Shown here piece after piece: positions 23,863 to 35,812 of a stretch of DNA of 64,000 bases. The translations under genes were made by a program, and so were the position numbers. Where the stretch lies: positions 1,884,001-1,948,000 of the forward strand of contig JACCIC010000019.1 in the NCBI GenBank assembly GCA_018907035.1, written 5' to 3'. Below the pieces are notes generated by a model. That model saw only the letters and a list, made by a program, of their open reading frames with translations, was not told the DNA's origin and did not search any database. The DNA comes from Sycobia sp. Sy_11 (Eukaryota; Arthropoda; Insecta; Hymenoptera; Epichrysomallidae). Each line of letters begins with the position of its first letter. The first letter of the stretch is position 1.

Positions 23863-24800
23863 ATGGCTTCTGATAACAGGGGCCATGATTTACAATCTTC
23901 TAAAAGTTTAATCGAAAATCAACCTCTATCTAATGTAACCAATGCTGGTACAATATCTCAAGAATCGTTATCTGAAAAATATCAAGCGAACGTAATGAAG
24001 GCAATTGAAAATGCGACAATAGACGACTACTTAGACGTACTGGAAGAGCTCACAAATTTAAGCAACGTAAGATACATTTCGAAAATTTCAGATGTCAGAT
24101 TTTGCGTATTTTTATCTGATAAAAGCGTTGCAGCGACGCTTTTATTTTACAAAAAAAAAATCGACTTACATAAAAAAGTTAAAGTTACCGATCACATAAT
24201 AAATATTAGTCCTTTCACAGACGGAAATAAAAAAGTTGTAATAACAAACATCAATCCGATTATGTCAAATAAAAAAATGCAGACATATTGGAAAGCAAAG
24301 GTATTGTCATCATGTCATCTATAACTCCCATTAGAGCTAGTTCAACTAAGCCTCATCGCGCGCACATCCTCTAATTTCATCGTCAGCTTTTCGACATAAG
24401 GGAGGAGGACGAGAAAAATTTACCTGAATCAATTCAAATTATACATGAGAACACATCTTATAGAATCTTTTTAAGAGCGAACACGATTAGCTGCTTTAAC
24501 TGTAAGCAAAGCGCGTAGTCAGCGAAATCATTTACGAATAACGCGATGCAAACCAATATCGAATTCCCCCTCTACTTTCAAGAGAAGCGATGTCAGAAAT
24601 TGAAAACTTAAATTCACCCAAGACCATAAAAAGAACTTCTCCCCTATCTACAACCTCAAACAATTCATCAACTTTTGTAGAAAAGAAAATATCAGCCGAA
24701 CCAAATGAAAATATGGAAAAAAAAACGCCAATTTTGTCGCCCAAGGTATCCTGTGATAGTATGACAGCAAGAAGGGCCCAAAAAAATTAAAATAGATCCA
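23863..24800 (+). pseudogene. LINE ORF1 (gag-like, zinc-knuckle) pseudogene
   Basis: This is ORF1 of a Jockey/I-type non-LTR retrotransposon, an RNA-binding protein of the retroelement particle. The first frame from ATG 23863 is open to 24322 (MASDNRGHDLQ...). It contains RYISKISDVRFCVFLSDKSV and VVITNINPIMSNKKMQTYW, which parallel the SRISNNRICL and VIFSKVSPTIPNYV segments of the element at 37 kb. After a frameshift, ESIQIIHENTSYRIFLRANTISCFNCKQ shows the start of the CCHC knuckle, broken after the second Cys. A third open piece runs from 24590 to 24790 (Ser/Thr/Lys-rich tail). An adjacent hairpin precedes the start codon. Confidence 0.8.
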
Positions 24801-24959
24801 ACAGCGCAAAAAATGGAAGGAATAGAATATAACATAGAAAACTAGGAATATAACAAAAAACCATAGATCTAAGAGAAATGCAGTAACAAAATATAGAATT
24901 AGATAATCTATTAAAACCTATGAAAGAAATTATGCAGGAAAATCAAAGTAAAGTATAAA

Positions 24960-25790
24960 TAATTCAAATATGATTTCAATTAACTCTAATACAGTTACTT
25001 ATATGCATCCTAATAACAATGCTAAATCTAACTTAGATTTAATTTTTTGCTCATCTGGTGTCGTAGAAAAAATCTCGTACGAAGTACAGGATGATGCCTG
25101 TGGATCGGACCACTTTCCGATTCACCTTGAAATAAATACTATTAAAAAGATATATCGAAGAAAATTGTTTAATTTAAACTCATTGCTTACGAATTGGGAT
25201 AAGATCAACGAATTACTAGAAAACTGTTACTCAGAATTGCATACTAGATACTATAATTAATTATCCGCAAGCGATAAACATAAATTTTTCACAAAAATTT
25301 TCTGTGATACTATTTGCTCCAATACGCCTAAAAACGTTTTATAAATAATGTATTATATAGAAATCCTGTACCATGATGGGATCTAGATTACGATAAAGTT
25401 AAAAGACTTTCAAAAGCAGCGTTCAAAAAATATCAAATCAGCCTACAGCAAAATCATTCTATCGAATACAAAAAAAACTACCGCTATTGCTACGAAAACT
25501 TTTAAGGAAAAAAGGAAATCATTTTTGTAAATTTTTAAGGAATTTAAACTTTAACACTAACAGTAAATACCAATGAAATCTCGATGGAATAAACTATGAA
25601 TACAATAGGTTGCTCCCAATAAAATACAAACTACTGCTAGTCGACATTTTCAACGAAATGTATCATACCGATAGTTATCCGGATAACTGGAAAAAGACTT
25701 TTCTACACTCTCGTAGATAGAACGTAATAATGTTATTCCGAAAAGTCCGGAAAGTAAACAATTCCGCAACGAACAGTACTCATAGATATG
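24960..25790 (+). pseudogene. LINE ORF2: endonuclease end, linker and N-terminal RT remains
   Basis: The frame 24970-25260 carries SNTVTYMHPNNNAKSNLDLIFCSSGVVEK and CGSDHFPIHLEI, the SDH catalytic end of the LINE endonuclease. The first half of that domain (N, E and GDFN motifs) is deleted. The linker then decays. NRLLPIKYKLLLVDIFNEMYHTDSYPDNWKKTF (about 25600-25700) matches the N-terminal edge of the RT domain. The catalytic palm of the RT (YADD) is missing, so an internal deletion must lie near 25.7-25.8 kb. Confidence 0.78.
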
Positions 25791-27012
25791 TTAAAAAAAT
25801 TACAATATGCTGCAATTAGACGAATTTACGGTTATAAAGTAAGCACTGGTTTAAATATTTTACTGACTGAATCTTAACTAAGTCTAATTAGGGAACGCTC
25901 TAAATATTTATGCAATAATTACCTGTTCAAAATATTTCCAACAAAAATCTTCTCGTCCATGAAACTATTAGCCGAATGATCCTTGACCGTACCAACAATG
26001 CAAATATTACCATATAATCATTTCGAGAAATTATTACCACAACTGTGCATATAACTACAACGTGTATGGTACAATAATTAATATAAATATCGAATTCGGC
26101 GAAGCATTAAAAACTTACAACAAGCGAAAAAAAAATTTATACGCTGCTCCTAGAACAAAATGCATATGTGATTTTTACCGATGGTAGTAAGTACCAATAT
26201 TCAGCAGCAGTGGGATGTGTCTACTATATCAAGGATAACAGTATTACCTCTATGTATACCGCACAATACATAGCGATAAACAACGCAGTTAAATTTGATC
26301 TCAATTAATTTAATCGGAACGTGATTATTTTTTCGGATTCATGAGAGCAATAATGAGCTTGAAGAACTTTCATAACGATATAAAAACAAATCCATTTATT
26401 CTCGAAGTAAAAAAAAGTGATTGGATTTCATAGAAAACTAACAAAAGCTCAATTAAATTTTTCTGGATACCTGCACATTCGGGAATCATAGGGAATGAAC
26501 GCACAGATTAAGAAGCCAAAGCTGCAGCGATATGCACTGTGAACAGTATTTTGAAAATTCCCTTTACGGACCTTACACATTATAATAAAAAATAGGCATT
26601 TAGCGAAAAGAGAACTAACTTTCTGAAACAAAGTAAACATAAAGGCGTTTATTACTTTCAAAACTTTTATGAGGAGTCTAATCAGCCATAGTTCAAGAAT
26701 AAACAATTACGAAGAGAAGTAATTTCTACTATAAATCGTTGCAGAGCCGGGCATTATAATCTACCGTTTTCACTAAATCGTATAGAATTAAGCAACGATG
26801 TAAAATGTCCTTGTGTATGTCAAATACATGACCACAATCATATAATTTGGCAATGCCCACTGTACAATTCAGAACGAACGGAATTAATTACCAATTTAAA
26901 AAAGAATAACGTATTTCTACCTCTTGCATGTGAATATTTATTGTTCAAACCAACAGCTTATATTTGTAAAATATTGTATCAATACTTTAAAAAATGTAAG
27001 CTTAATATATAG
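25791..27012 (+). pseudogene. LINE ORF2: RT tail, RNase H and zinc-knuckle end
   Basis: LKKLQYAAIRRIYGYKVSTGLN is the post-palm RT segment. About 26150-26290 gives NAYVIFTDGSKYQYSAAVGCVYY, the first catalytic Asp of an RNase H, and the next strands follow with stops. RNase H in a Jockey-like ORF2 suggests the I/Ingi-like side of the group, though insect Jockey relatives vary. The tail CPCVCQIHDHNHIIWQCPLYNSERTELI (about 26808-26890) is the C-terminal CCHC knuckle. The frame ends at LYQYFKKCKLNI with TAG at 27010-27012. A TTGTAACC-type 3' end follows to about 27095. Confidence 0.8.
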
Positions 27013-27139
27013 TAAGTTATTATAATCAAAGTAATATTTATACAAAGTTGAAAATTGTAGTCGAACTACGAATCTTGTAACATATTGTAACCATACCATG
27101 TACCTGCAAAATAATCTCTCTATTGAAATTCAAATGGAA

Positions 27140-27690
27140 TTCAATACAAAAAAAGAAGAAAAAATATTTTCCGTCATTTTCTACTACATTTGCCCGCCTT
27201 TCTGTAAATATAGCGATACCGTCGCGAAAGAACAATGGCGGTTTCGAGGCGAACCGATCATACACAAATTCTCGCACTTCTTGAAAATGTTGGAAGTACG
27301 TATCAACGAGATCGTGCTGTATCGATCTGAATAGTGGTAATCAAAAGGCGCTATGTCTGGCAAGTATGCTGGAGCGACAACACTTTCCATTCGAACTCCA
27401 AAAGAGTGCTTTTGACGGCTATTTCCACATGTGGCCGAACATTGTCATGCAAGAGAATGACTTTTTGCCTATTGCTCGCGATTGTTGATCTATGTTCGAT
27501 CAATTTCTGTTGTAAATCATTCAGTTGGTGTTTGTATATCTCGACAGTGATGGTTTAATTCGGTTTTAGCTGCTGGTTAGTCCGACCAAATGCTTATCAT
27601 TACCTTTTGGCCGTGGTTGTGCAAAAAAAAATCACTCAGTTATGCTTTGTTATACATAAACATGCCCGGCCGTACCTAGCTTTCGCTTTA
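27140..27690 (-). pseudogene. Mariner transposase C-terminal half
   Basis: Read on the minus strand with frameshifts it gives HNHGQKVMISIWSDQQLKPN, TITVEIYKHQLNDLQQKLIEHRSTIASNRQK, VILLHDNVRPHVEIAVKSTLLEFEWKVL and YLPDIAPFDYH. REFVYDRFASKPPLFFRDGIAIFTERRANVVENDGKYF follows. HDN carries the second catalytic Asp and PDIAPFDYH the third (DD34D of mariner). The N-terminal DNA-binding half is missing. The fragment sits directly after the 3' end of the LINE, so one may have inserted beside or into the other. Confidence 0.88.
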
Positions 27691-27899
27691 TCGGCCGGTT
27701 GTGCTCAAAAGCTTGTCGTTATTGCTGAACTTTTCTTTTAGTTGCATATCGGTACATCATTGCGACTTTTGTGGACCTCCAATTTATAGTGGGTTCCGAA
27801 CCACTGTTTATTGCACCATGTTTTTCTAGACTAGAGTTGTTAACCAGTGTAAAGGCTGGTGATTTGCATATTGCTATTGTATATTTGTTATCTTTTGAG

Positions 27900-30000
27900 C
27901 CGGTGTATAGTGCTGGTCTACTTATTTAGGAATAAATAAATTCTTATTTGCGTATATATTTATAAGTTATAAATTGCCATACTTGATTAGAGTGTATATT
28001 AGTATACCGCCAAATTCCTGGCTGTCAGTTATTTCCTACCTACCTATTCAGATTCCTCTATTGGTTCTGTAACCAGCGCAGTTTCCAGTGTTTCTATTAT
28101 TCCCTTGGTCTGGAGTTGTTCCTTAGTTAGCGTTTCTTTTCAAATCGGAATATGTATGCATTTCATAGAGGTTTGCCGAAAAGAAAAATTTTGTTTTGCC
28201 AACAGGACAATCGTCCTCATTGAAATAATAATAGCAACTATTAATAAATTTATTTGTCAGTGGAAACTTTTTTTTACATATATCTTTTGCACAGTTTGAA
28301 TCACTGAGCTGTTTTTTTAAATCACGCAAAATTATTGATGAATAACATGTTATTTTGTCATTACGATGAATATGTGCAATATATCTCGTTTTACATAACT
28401 TTGAATATAGAATGGAGTAGGATACTTTTTTTCAAAATATGATTTTTAGAAAGTATACAGGAAAATTTCTATTGTAGTAACAAATATTTTACATTCTATT
28501 ATTTATTTTTAACGAATGATTTTTTTATTTTAAATTTTATATTCACATGATATATGATGCAAGAAAAACATTGACTTGACAGTTTCCTTTTTTGAAGTAT
28601 ATTTATTGTATAATTCTTTAATACTCTTTTAACATGCCTATAGATATAGTTTAGTAATATCATATTGAGTATTAGGACCGTTGTATCCCCAACAATTAAT
28701 GTTATATATATGATATGCAAAATCATCAAGGTGCAACAAGAAACTCGAGCACAGTTCTATTAAATAATTAAGGCAGCGAAATATTATGCACTTCGTGTCG
28801 ATATAAAAGAACTGTTGTGTACAAGAAAAATTATTCTGTCGATAATGTTTGAATGAGAGCCGTACATCCGTACATCCAAGAGAGTCCGTCCTTTCATGAT
28901 TTAGAAATTATTCTCTTAAATAATTTCTAAAGTATAAGATATTGTTATATCTTTTAAATAATTGTTTATTTGTTTGCATTATTTATTTATTCCGTCATTC
29001 CGATAGTTACTTTCGATACATTCCCGATAGTTATCGGGTAACTCTAGTTAACTTTATCTTAAATGTGTAAAACAGTATTTTTCTTAAAATATTATGCTGC
29101 AATTGTTTATAAATATAAGATTATCCTAGCTGACTATTATGAATACTATACAACAGTAAACATATATTTCTCTCATACTTTTGCGCCTGTTACACTAACT
29201 TTAATTATATTTACTACTGCTATTGTAAAAGAACCAACTTCAGTGCATATAAATTGGAAATAAATTCATAAAGTAATAAGTGATTGAAATGCTATTTACA
29301 TGCATAATGACGTGTATAACAGAAAAATGTTGGTCTATATTAATACGAGTACAATGACCGTTATGTCAATAAAACATCATTGCGCAACTAAACACACGCT
29401 ACAAGTCAATACACCTCGTGATGTAGCAGCACGTATATTTCTGATGCACTGCTCGATATACTCAATCAAAGTATATTAATTCCAAGCGTGTGAATTTTAC
29501 CAGATAATGGTCAGAATAGTTTGATTGGAATGGATGAACTTTTTTATGCTACGGCAACGTAATGATATAAGAGTAGGCGATATTTCAATTCGAATCTAGA
29601 TGTGTAATAATTCTTCAATAATTAATTAATTATTTCACAATTAAGTAAAAATTTTTTATTTAAATATAATTCAGTTATATTAGGACGCTAGAAAATAATT
29701 TTCACCCATCAAATTACACATTGGGAATGGTTAATGCAAAATTAATAATTTTTACATTCTTATTATTCAACAAGAACATACTATCAATTTCGATTATTCT
29801 AAAATATTCTTAATGTGTGCTGCCTCTCTATTGAATAACCGATTTTTTCGCTAATCTGTTTTAAAGAACCTCGGGCTCTTCGTTTTGTTCAATCCAGGAA
29901 TATTCCAAGTTTTCACGGGGCACACACGGTTGTACATGTACAATGAATATTCTCATTCGGAACAATTTCGATATAAATACATTCTGCAACTTTACGCAAA
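27900..30000. other. AT-rich intergenic DNA, no gene seen
   Basis: Short open frames on both strands are AT-driven and show no domain. A small perfect hairpin AGGAC-AATC-GTCCT lies near 28205. Confidence 0.5.
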
Positions 30001-30263
30001 AATCCTGACGTTCACCGCAAACGAGACGCACAACCCGTAATTTCGAGCGCCTCTCGCGCAGACCCCCCCCCCCCCAAACAACGATTTATGCCAAAAGTAA
30101 TAGAATTATAGATATTATAACCCATGAACGCGGCTCTTCCAAATTGCACCCGCGCACGCCCGCAATACCCGGTTACGCTTGTAGTAAGCAATCCGCGCAG
30201 CCCGCTCTCATAATACAACGGCGCAGCTTTCGTCAGCGTAATTTCTCGAGCCGGGCACGCGAA

Positions 30264-30265
<2 letters not shown>

Positions 30266-30310
<45 letters not shown>
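30266..30310. repeat. (TA)n microsatellite inside the CpG island
   Basis: About 40 bp of perfect TA with CpG-rich sequence on both sides. Confidence 0.95.
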
Positions 30311-30311
<1 letters not shown>

Positions 30312-30832
30312 CTTACGCAATCCGAGGCGGTCAATTAGCGTCGCGGCGATTGGGTAATCCAGACATAAGTTCGCGAATAGTGGTCCTCTCTCTGTCTTAT
30401 TCTCTCCGCCCTCCCTCCTCCTCCTCCTCCTCCTCCTCCACACATAATCCACTTGCGCGGGCGTCACGCTAGACCGGCTCGCACTCGCGGGATGTATAAC
30501 CGTCGTGTATATATTGGGCCACTGCCGCTGCTGCCGTTCCCGGCACCGTTGCAGTGTCATTATACTTTTACGAGTACACGTAAGTATCATACGCGTCGCG
30601 CTCGATCGCTCGCGCGCCACCGCCAAATTGCAGCGCAGGCGGATCCCCGTCAGCGGACGACGCGAGCTTGACGATATTACCGCAGGAAGACGAACCTACC
30701 CGCCGCCCCCCCCCTCTCCCGCCGTCCCTATCCAAAAACCCGTTGGTTCATTGTTCGCGGCCGACTGGAGCTGCATGCCGGGCTGTTATACTGCTACCAA
30801 TGCTATACTGCCTGGTCCCACGAGTCAGTGAG

Positions 30833-30850
30833 CGCGCGCGCGCGCGCGCG
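30833..30850. repeat. Pure (CG)n tract
   Basis: 18 bases of alternating C and G, a potential Z-DNA former and rare in methylated genomes. It directly follows the TCAGTGAG initiator-like site. Confidence 0.9.
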
Positions 30851-31049
30851 AGCGCGCTATTGTCTCGTCGATTCCGGGGAATGAGTCGGCTCGTTGGATA
30901 TCGTTGGTTCGCGATAATTGGATATCGAGAAATAGCCGACGGGGCTCATTGGATGCCGGATTTAGTAATGGATTTTTCTTGTACGAGGATGAAATTTTGT
31001 TAATATAGAATCTAAATCCTTTGTTTATACCTTGTTTGTTTAGACGAAT

Positions 31050-34000
31050 CATATATTACAAGCATATACTATAACCTTGTATAATATTATATATTAATTT
31101 TTATTAATAGCATACATTATACCGTTACGTTTGACCGACGTAACAATTTATATTAAACTTGATATTGTACATCCTTGTAGCTTCGGATGTCCTTATACTG
31201 TTGCACGTAATTAACCGTTATGCATCATTATTTATACTGCAATTTATACAATTTTTCGCACTTTGTCTTATTCCTCGATATTGGCACCATAGTTGAAACA
31301 ATATTGTCGGAATGAATATCCTAAACCAAGTATTCAACCAGTTTTATATTCACTATGGAATCATACACTTAGCAAGTTTTGCATACCAAGGATCATTGGT
31401 AAAGAGCTGTACATATATATTGAATTATTATATATAATAAATGTTTTGTAGCAACAATTTGATAGTATATTTTTATATTTTTATAATATAATAAAAAGCA
31501 ATGGATAATTTCTATACTTTTATTATAAAAATATTAATTTTGAGTATAAATATTAAAATTATTTCTCGACTTTAAATCGACGTTAAAAATTTATTGTTTT
31601 AATTAAAAATTTATTTAAACTTTGTAAAGGCATAGCGAGTGACAAATTAAAATTTAAAAAGAAAGAACTTGATTTTGGAATGAAGTTTAAAAAATAGAGA
31701 TCTTGGAAATAAAATTTAATGAAATTTTTTGGTCGCCGTTATCATGCGAAGCACCACAGTTTCTCGGCAGTCGTTATGTCATATTTCAAAGGGGATGCAA
31801 ATCTGTTTGAGGCTTTATAGAACTCGAGGAATGTAATGAAGTTCGCTTACGCATTATGGGTGCAACTCGTCATTTTTACTAGATCAACAAGGAGTTCATA
31901 AAAATAGGTTAAATAATGTTATTGATTGATCAAACAAAATTATTTTAGAAATATATAATTATGTTTTGAAAAAATGAAGTTAACGAAGTTGTTATCAAAT
32001 GTTAAAAAATGAGGTTTTAAATTTGAAAATCATATGTTTTAATACAAGTTAAAATATTTTATGATCATCTGTTCAATAAAAGAGATTTATAGGTCTGGCA
32101 ATCGGATGTCACATAAAAGATATTTCCATTTTTATTTGTCTTTTGCAGACTATAGAGGAGTAAGATAGACAACCATGTGAGGTAACAGCGCCAGCTGAGA
32201 ATGGACCAATGAAATGATTTAAAGAATTTAATCGAGTGCAAGCCTGATCGCTTTAAGTAAAATAAATTATAAACAAAACACCAATCAGTGATCTTCCATT
32301 TATCTATAAGCTCATCTGTCTAGAACAATTGTACTTTAAGACAATAACTGCAAAATTGATATTTCATTAAAAAAGAAATCGTCGACTCCAAAATGAGAAT
32401 AAGGAATAAAATTTTTTCTTATTATTCTCCTTATTCATATTAAGAATAAGGAATAAATATTTCTCTTGCGCCAATAAAACAAATATTATACGTCTTGAGA
32501 TACAGCTTATAGTCCATATATGGACTTTTTAGAGTTTCTTCAATAGCGTTTTCAGAGAATTAAAAAAAATATAGGATAAAATACATATTAGACTGTTTCT
32601 CAATATCGTTAAATAACCCTTTAGCGTGATACTACATTAAACTTAGAATGGCTATTAAAGCATGATATTCAATCGATCATGCAGAAAATGTAAATTCATC
32701 GCCTATATTACAGAGTACTTTGCTTATATAATATCAACTTTGTATATAGTTTTTCTGTCAGCTCTAGAAGGAACTGGTCTTTATGCAGGTACAGTAATAA
32801 ATTCATATCAGATATTAATTTTCAAATATTTATTGTTATGAATTTATTTAATAGATATAGTATTTTAAAAAGATCGATCTAGTTATTAAATATAAAGGTT
32901 TAACAAGGATTTCTGATCATTTATGAAATATATTTTAAAAGGTAAGTAGCGAAGCTATGGGAGTTCTGTTATAAAAGGAGATTAGGAGAGGCAACCAAGC
33001 GTATGGACGTTCGGCGGTTAAAAGTGGAGGGCGGAAAAAGCATTAATAATTATACAGTTAAAATTTAATAAGTTCAATTTAAAGTACTAAAGCTGGTGGA
33101 AATGCTTGAAACGTAAAGATTAAACGTATGAATACACGTATTAATTGTTCAAATTATTCATATATTCCTCTCCTTCTATCACTTTTGATCATCATGCGAG
33201 CAGCGAAGAATAGCGTATTGCACGACGTTTTCGACATTAGATAAAATTCACGAATCGATATATTTTTGCATATCTAAATGAAATGTGAATTTGTGCGTGC
33301 ACACCCAAGCCATCAGACACTGTCTGTGACACATGGTAGACGTTATTAGAAATAGTTAAAAAATGCGGGGACTTCGAAGGCTTTTACCACTGAGTACTTC
33401 CATTGATGTTTCTGCTCGTTTTTCAACTTACATATAAACATTGTGATGCGTAGCAAAATTAACTTATCGTATATTTCGTAATATTTCACTAAGTTTTTTC
33501 TTTAGCAGCTTGTAGTAAACGACATAATCCTCTCCCCTATCAAAGTCAGGGCAGAATCTTTTAACCCACGACTATTCGGATTTGGCAATAATTGATCCCG
33601 CTAATTTGACGAAATTTATCCATCAGTTTCTATCCTTTGAATTGACATAATGCCATTTCGGAGAGCGTTAATAATGAAAATTATATAAACAATTTCATCA
33701 CATTTTATAATATTGGATTGTGTGGCAATAACTTAAATAAAAAATTAATATAAATAATAATATCATACATGTGAAATTTGTAATTTTACAAAATGATATG
33801 TAAATCGTACAGAGCGGACGAGGAGAAGCAGATGAAAGGCAACAAGGCATTTACACATGAAACGTTTAGAACTTGTCGCTTTGTGCGCGACACAGATCAG
33901 CGCACGCTACTTAGCGACGTGCGGCTGTTAAGTCCTCAGCTTGGGAATATCTAGTATTTCTCGAGATTGCCTGACTCCGCGTGAGAAGTTTCTAAGAGTA

Positions 34001-34850
34001 CAGTGAGTAAAGTTAGATTCGCCTAGTAAAGACCGCTTTGTCTATTCCGAGATTTGTAATAAATGTCAAAAAAAATTGAAGAATTTATATGTATTTGAAC
34101 ATTTTTAATAATTTATTGATCTATTTGTTTGATCGCTTGCCTCTATGCGATATTGACTTTGGATTTACTTTTTGATTTTGTTTGATAGGAAAGAGACGTA
34201 TATTTAAATGTTTTATTTTATATTATGTTCTTGATCTTCAATTAAGTTATAATTAATAAATCTTGTTGTTTTATTTAATCATTAGTAAAAACTATAAATA
34301 AAACTATTAAAAAGAAATACAGAAGTAAGAATTGTATTATTTAAAGTATTAAACGCTACCCTGAAAATTGTAAGGAAAGTATAACAAGTATGAATAACCC
34401 GTGTAGAAATTCATTCTCGAATCTAACTAGTATTAGGTTAGTTTTCCTTATTAAATTTTAGGATCGAAAAGGGAAATCTAGTCTGATCCTAGTTGCAATT
34501 TGTTCTACTTTTATTGGCATTTTATATAGGGAACAAGCTTAGATTTTGGTAGGTATACCTAGTTAGAAACTACACTGAATCTAGATATTAATACTATTTA
34601 AATATTGTTTCAATTTTGTTTCCTCGATTAAGCAAATAATTTTTTGGCTTTTTTAATCATTATTTATTTAAAATAAAAAATATATTTACGAATAAAAATA
34701 TATTTAAATAATTAATTAGAATTTATAAATTATTTTCAATATGTATTACTACGTATTACGTATTACGATTTACCACTGACAATTAATTAATTATTAACAT
34801 AATTTTTTACACTAATTATTGTAAATTTTAATATTAAACACCTCCGTTGA
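31050..34850. other. AT-rich DNA, no gene assigned
   Basis: No domain or RNA gene recognised. Two patches are less AT-rich. One is 32965-33060, where TATAAAAG at 32972 precedes a 21-codon frame at 33003. The other is 33835-34020, a GCGCG/CGACG-containing stretch ending in a donor-like ACAGTGAGTAAAGT. Either could be a promoter or noncoding exon, but the support is thin. Confidence 0.4.
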
Positions 34851-34864
34851 ACATATAAATTATT

Positions 34865-34990
34865 TTATTTCAATGAAAAAAATTCCAAACTCCGCTGAGT
34901 ATCGAACCACGACCCTACGATTCGCAAGTTAACGCATTATGCACTATGCTAAAACGCAATATGCGATTACTATACTATACTTTGCATATA
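34865..34990 (-). repeat. tRNA-derived SINE head or tRNA pseudogene
   Basis: On the minus strand, TTTTAGCATAGTGCATAATG resembles a pol III A box. ACTTGCGAATCGT gives an anticodon-arm-like piece, then AGGGTCGTGGTTCGATACTC gives a B box (GGTTCGATACTC against GGTTCGANTCC). The spacing between boxes is tRNA-like. The two ends do not pair into an acceptor stem and no CCA-type end is seen, so this is a SINE head or decayed tRNA and not a working tRNA gene. Confidence 0.6.
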
Positions 34991-35098
34991 ACCGTAGATC
35001 ACTTAACATCATATAATAATTTTATAAACACAAGATAAAACATATATAAAAAATCTATTTTTTAAACTCTTCCTTATGTTGGAAAGATCTGTGACTTT

Positions 35099-35107
<9 letters not shown>

Positions 35108-35157
<50 letters not shown>
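35108..35157. repeat. (TA)n microsatellite
   Basis: Perfect TA run. A second shorter run lies at 35191-35211, abutting the outer end of family copy 7. Confidence 0.95.
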
Positions 35158-35163
<6 letters not shown>

Positions 35164-35211
35164 ATATATTTATATAAATGAATGCATGTGTATATATATA
35201 TATATATATAA

Positions 35212-35460
35212 AAATTAATAAATATTTTTTTATTGGTCTTACAGTTCAATCAATTCAATCTAAAAATAAAAATAAGAAATAAAAATAAAAATAAATAAAT
35301 AAAAATTAAATTAAAAATTAAATTAAAATTATAATGACAGTCAGACTGTCCTTGTTTACATTCATCCCCGGAGACTAATCTGAAAATAAAATATTAGCTG
35401 AAAAAATTCTTTGTTAGTAAAGTGCAGTCTGACTGTCCCCAACACCCTTACCTAAAGGAC
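35212..35460 (-). repeat. Hammerhead-family repeat, copy 7 left arm
   Basis: The reverse complement reads AGGTAAGGGTGTTGGGGACAGTCAGACTGCACTTTACTAACAAAG, TTTTTTCAGCTAATATTTTATTTTCAGATTAGTCTCCGGGGATGAATG and AACAAGGACAGTCTGACTGTCATTATAATTTTAA. A TTTTA spacer, ATTGAACTGTAAGACCAATA and ATTTATTAATTTTT complete it. It has no CAGTCGAC tail at its outer end, which runs straight into (TA)n. Confidence 0.9.
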
Positions 35461-35467
35461 TGATGAG

Positions 35468-35507
35468 GTCCTTGATGAGGAGCCGTAGCGAGCTTGAAAC
35501 GTTGGAC
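35468..35507 (+). ncRNA. Minimal hammerhead-ribozyme-like motif in the loop of copy 7
   Basis: GTCC (stem I) is followed by TTGATGAG, a weak stem II GAGC..GCTT with a bulged G around CGTAGCGA, then GAAAC, GTT, and GGAC closing stem I with perfect complementarity to GTCC. The layout is that of the tiny-stem-III hammerheads of Penelope-like elements. CTGATGA has become TTGATGA here and the GTC cleavage site reads GTT (NUH is still satisfied). The C3 change would be expected to kill catalysis. It sits between the inverted arms, just as at 10.05 kb but on the opposite strand. Confidence 0.5.
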
Positions 35508-35508
35508 A

Positions 35509-35568
35509 AGTCTTCAATTAGGTAAGGGTGTTGGGGACAGTCAGACTGCACTTTACTAACAATTTTCG
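35509..35568 (+). repeat. Hammerhead-family repeat, copy 7 right arm (short)
   Basis: AGTCTTCAATTAGGTAAGGGTGTTGGGGACAGTCAGACTGCACTTTACTAACAA is the inverted, base-perfect partner of 35418-35458 in the left arm. The right arm stops after about 50 bp, so the rest has been lost or was never made. Confidence 0.9.
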
Positions 35569-35594
35569 TACTCGTAAGGTCTCCAGTAGAAAAG

Positions 35595-35812
35595 ACATCG
35601 TTCTTTTCAATATTAGAAAAAGTTGAGGAAATCTAACTAGAATCAAAATAGAAAGCCTAATCATTTCCTTAATTCTCCTACTTGGCAGATTCCGCTTAGA
35701 TAATACATCATTCTTTCCAAAATAGGGAGAAGTTAAGGAAATCTGACTAGATCCAAGATAGAAAGCCTACTCATTTCCTTAATTTTCCTACTTAAGACAA
35801 TTATTAGATGAT
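35595..35812. repeat. Two-copy tandem repeat, about 110-bp unit
   Basis: The unit starts at ACATCGTTCTTT (35595) and again at ACATCATTCTTT (35705). Each copy has AG.AAAAGTTGAGGAAATCT, then ACTAGAATC/ACTAGATCC, AGATAGAAAGCCTA, TCATTTCCTTAATT and TCCTACTT. The copies are similar but diverged. CTAG-containing sequence resembling the unit continues on both sides (34.4-34.6 kb and to about 35.9 kb), which suggests a larger degraded array. Confidence 0.8.

Larger units (their letters stand above)
30010..30990. promoter_or_regulatory. CpG-rich island, likely promoter or first-exon region
   Basis: This is the longest GC-rich block of the window: CpG-dense throughout, with poly-C at 30063-30075 and (CCT)n at about 30410-30438. 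A pure (CG)n run sits at 30833-30850 and a (TA)n tract at 30266-30310. CACGAGTCAGTGAG near 30818-30831 fits an arthropod TCAGT initiator on the plus strand. Long open frames on both strands (up to 204 codons on the minus strand) arise from the high GC and cross simple repeats. They look like no protein I know and should not be taken as genes. Confidence 0.45.

Noticed and set aside
30012..30626. 204-codon minus-strand open frame
   Set aside because: It crosses a (TA)n tract, a (CCT)n tract and poly-C, and other frames are open as well. Composition explains it.
32972..33070. TATAAAAG box followed by a 21-codon frame
   Set aside because: TATAAAAG is common by chance in this AT-rich DNA and no further gene signal follows.
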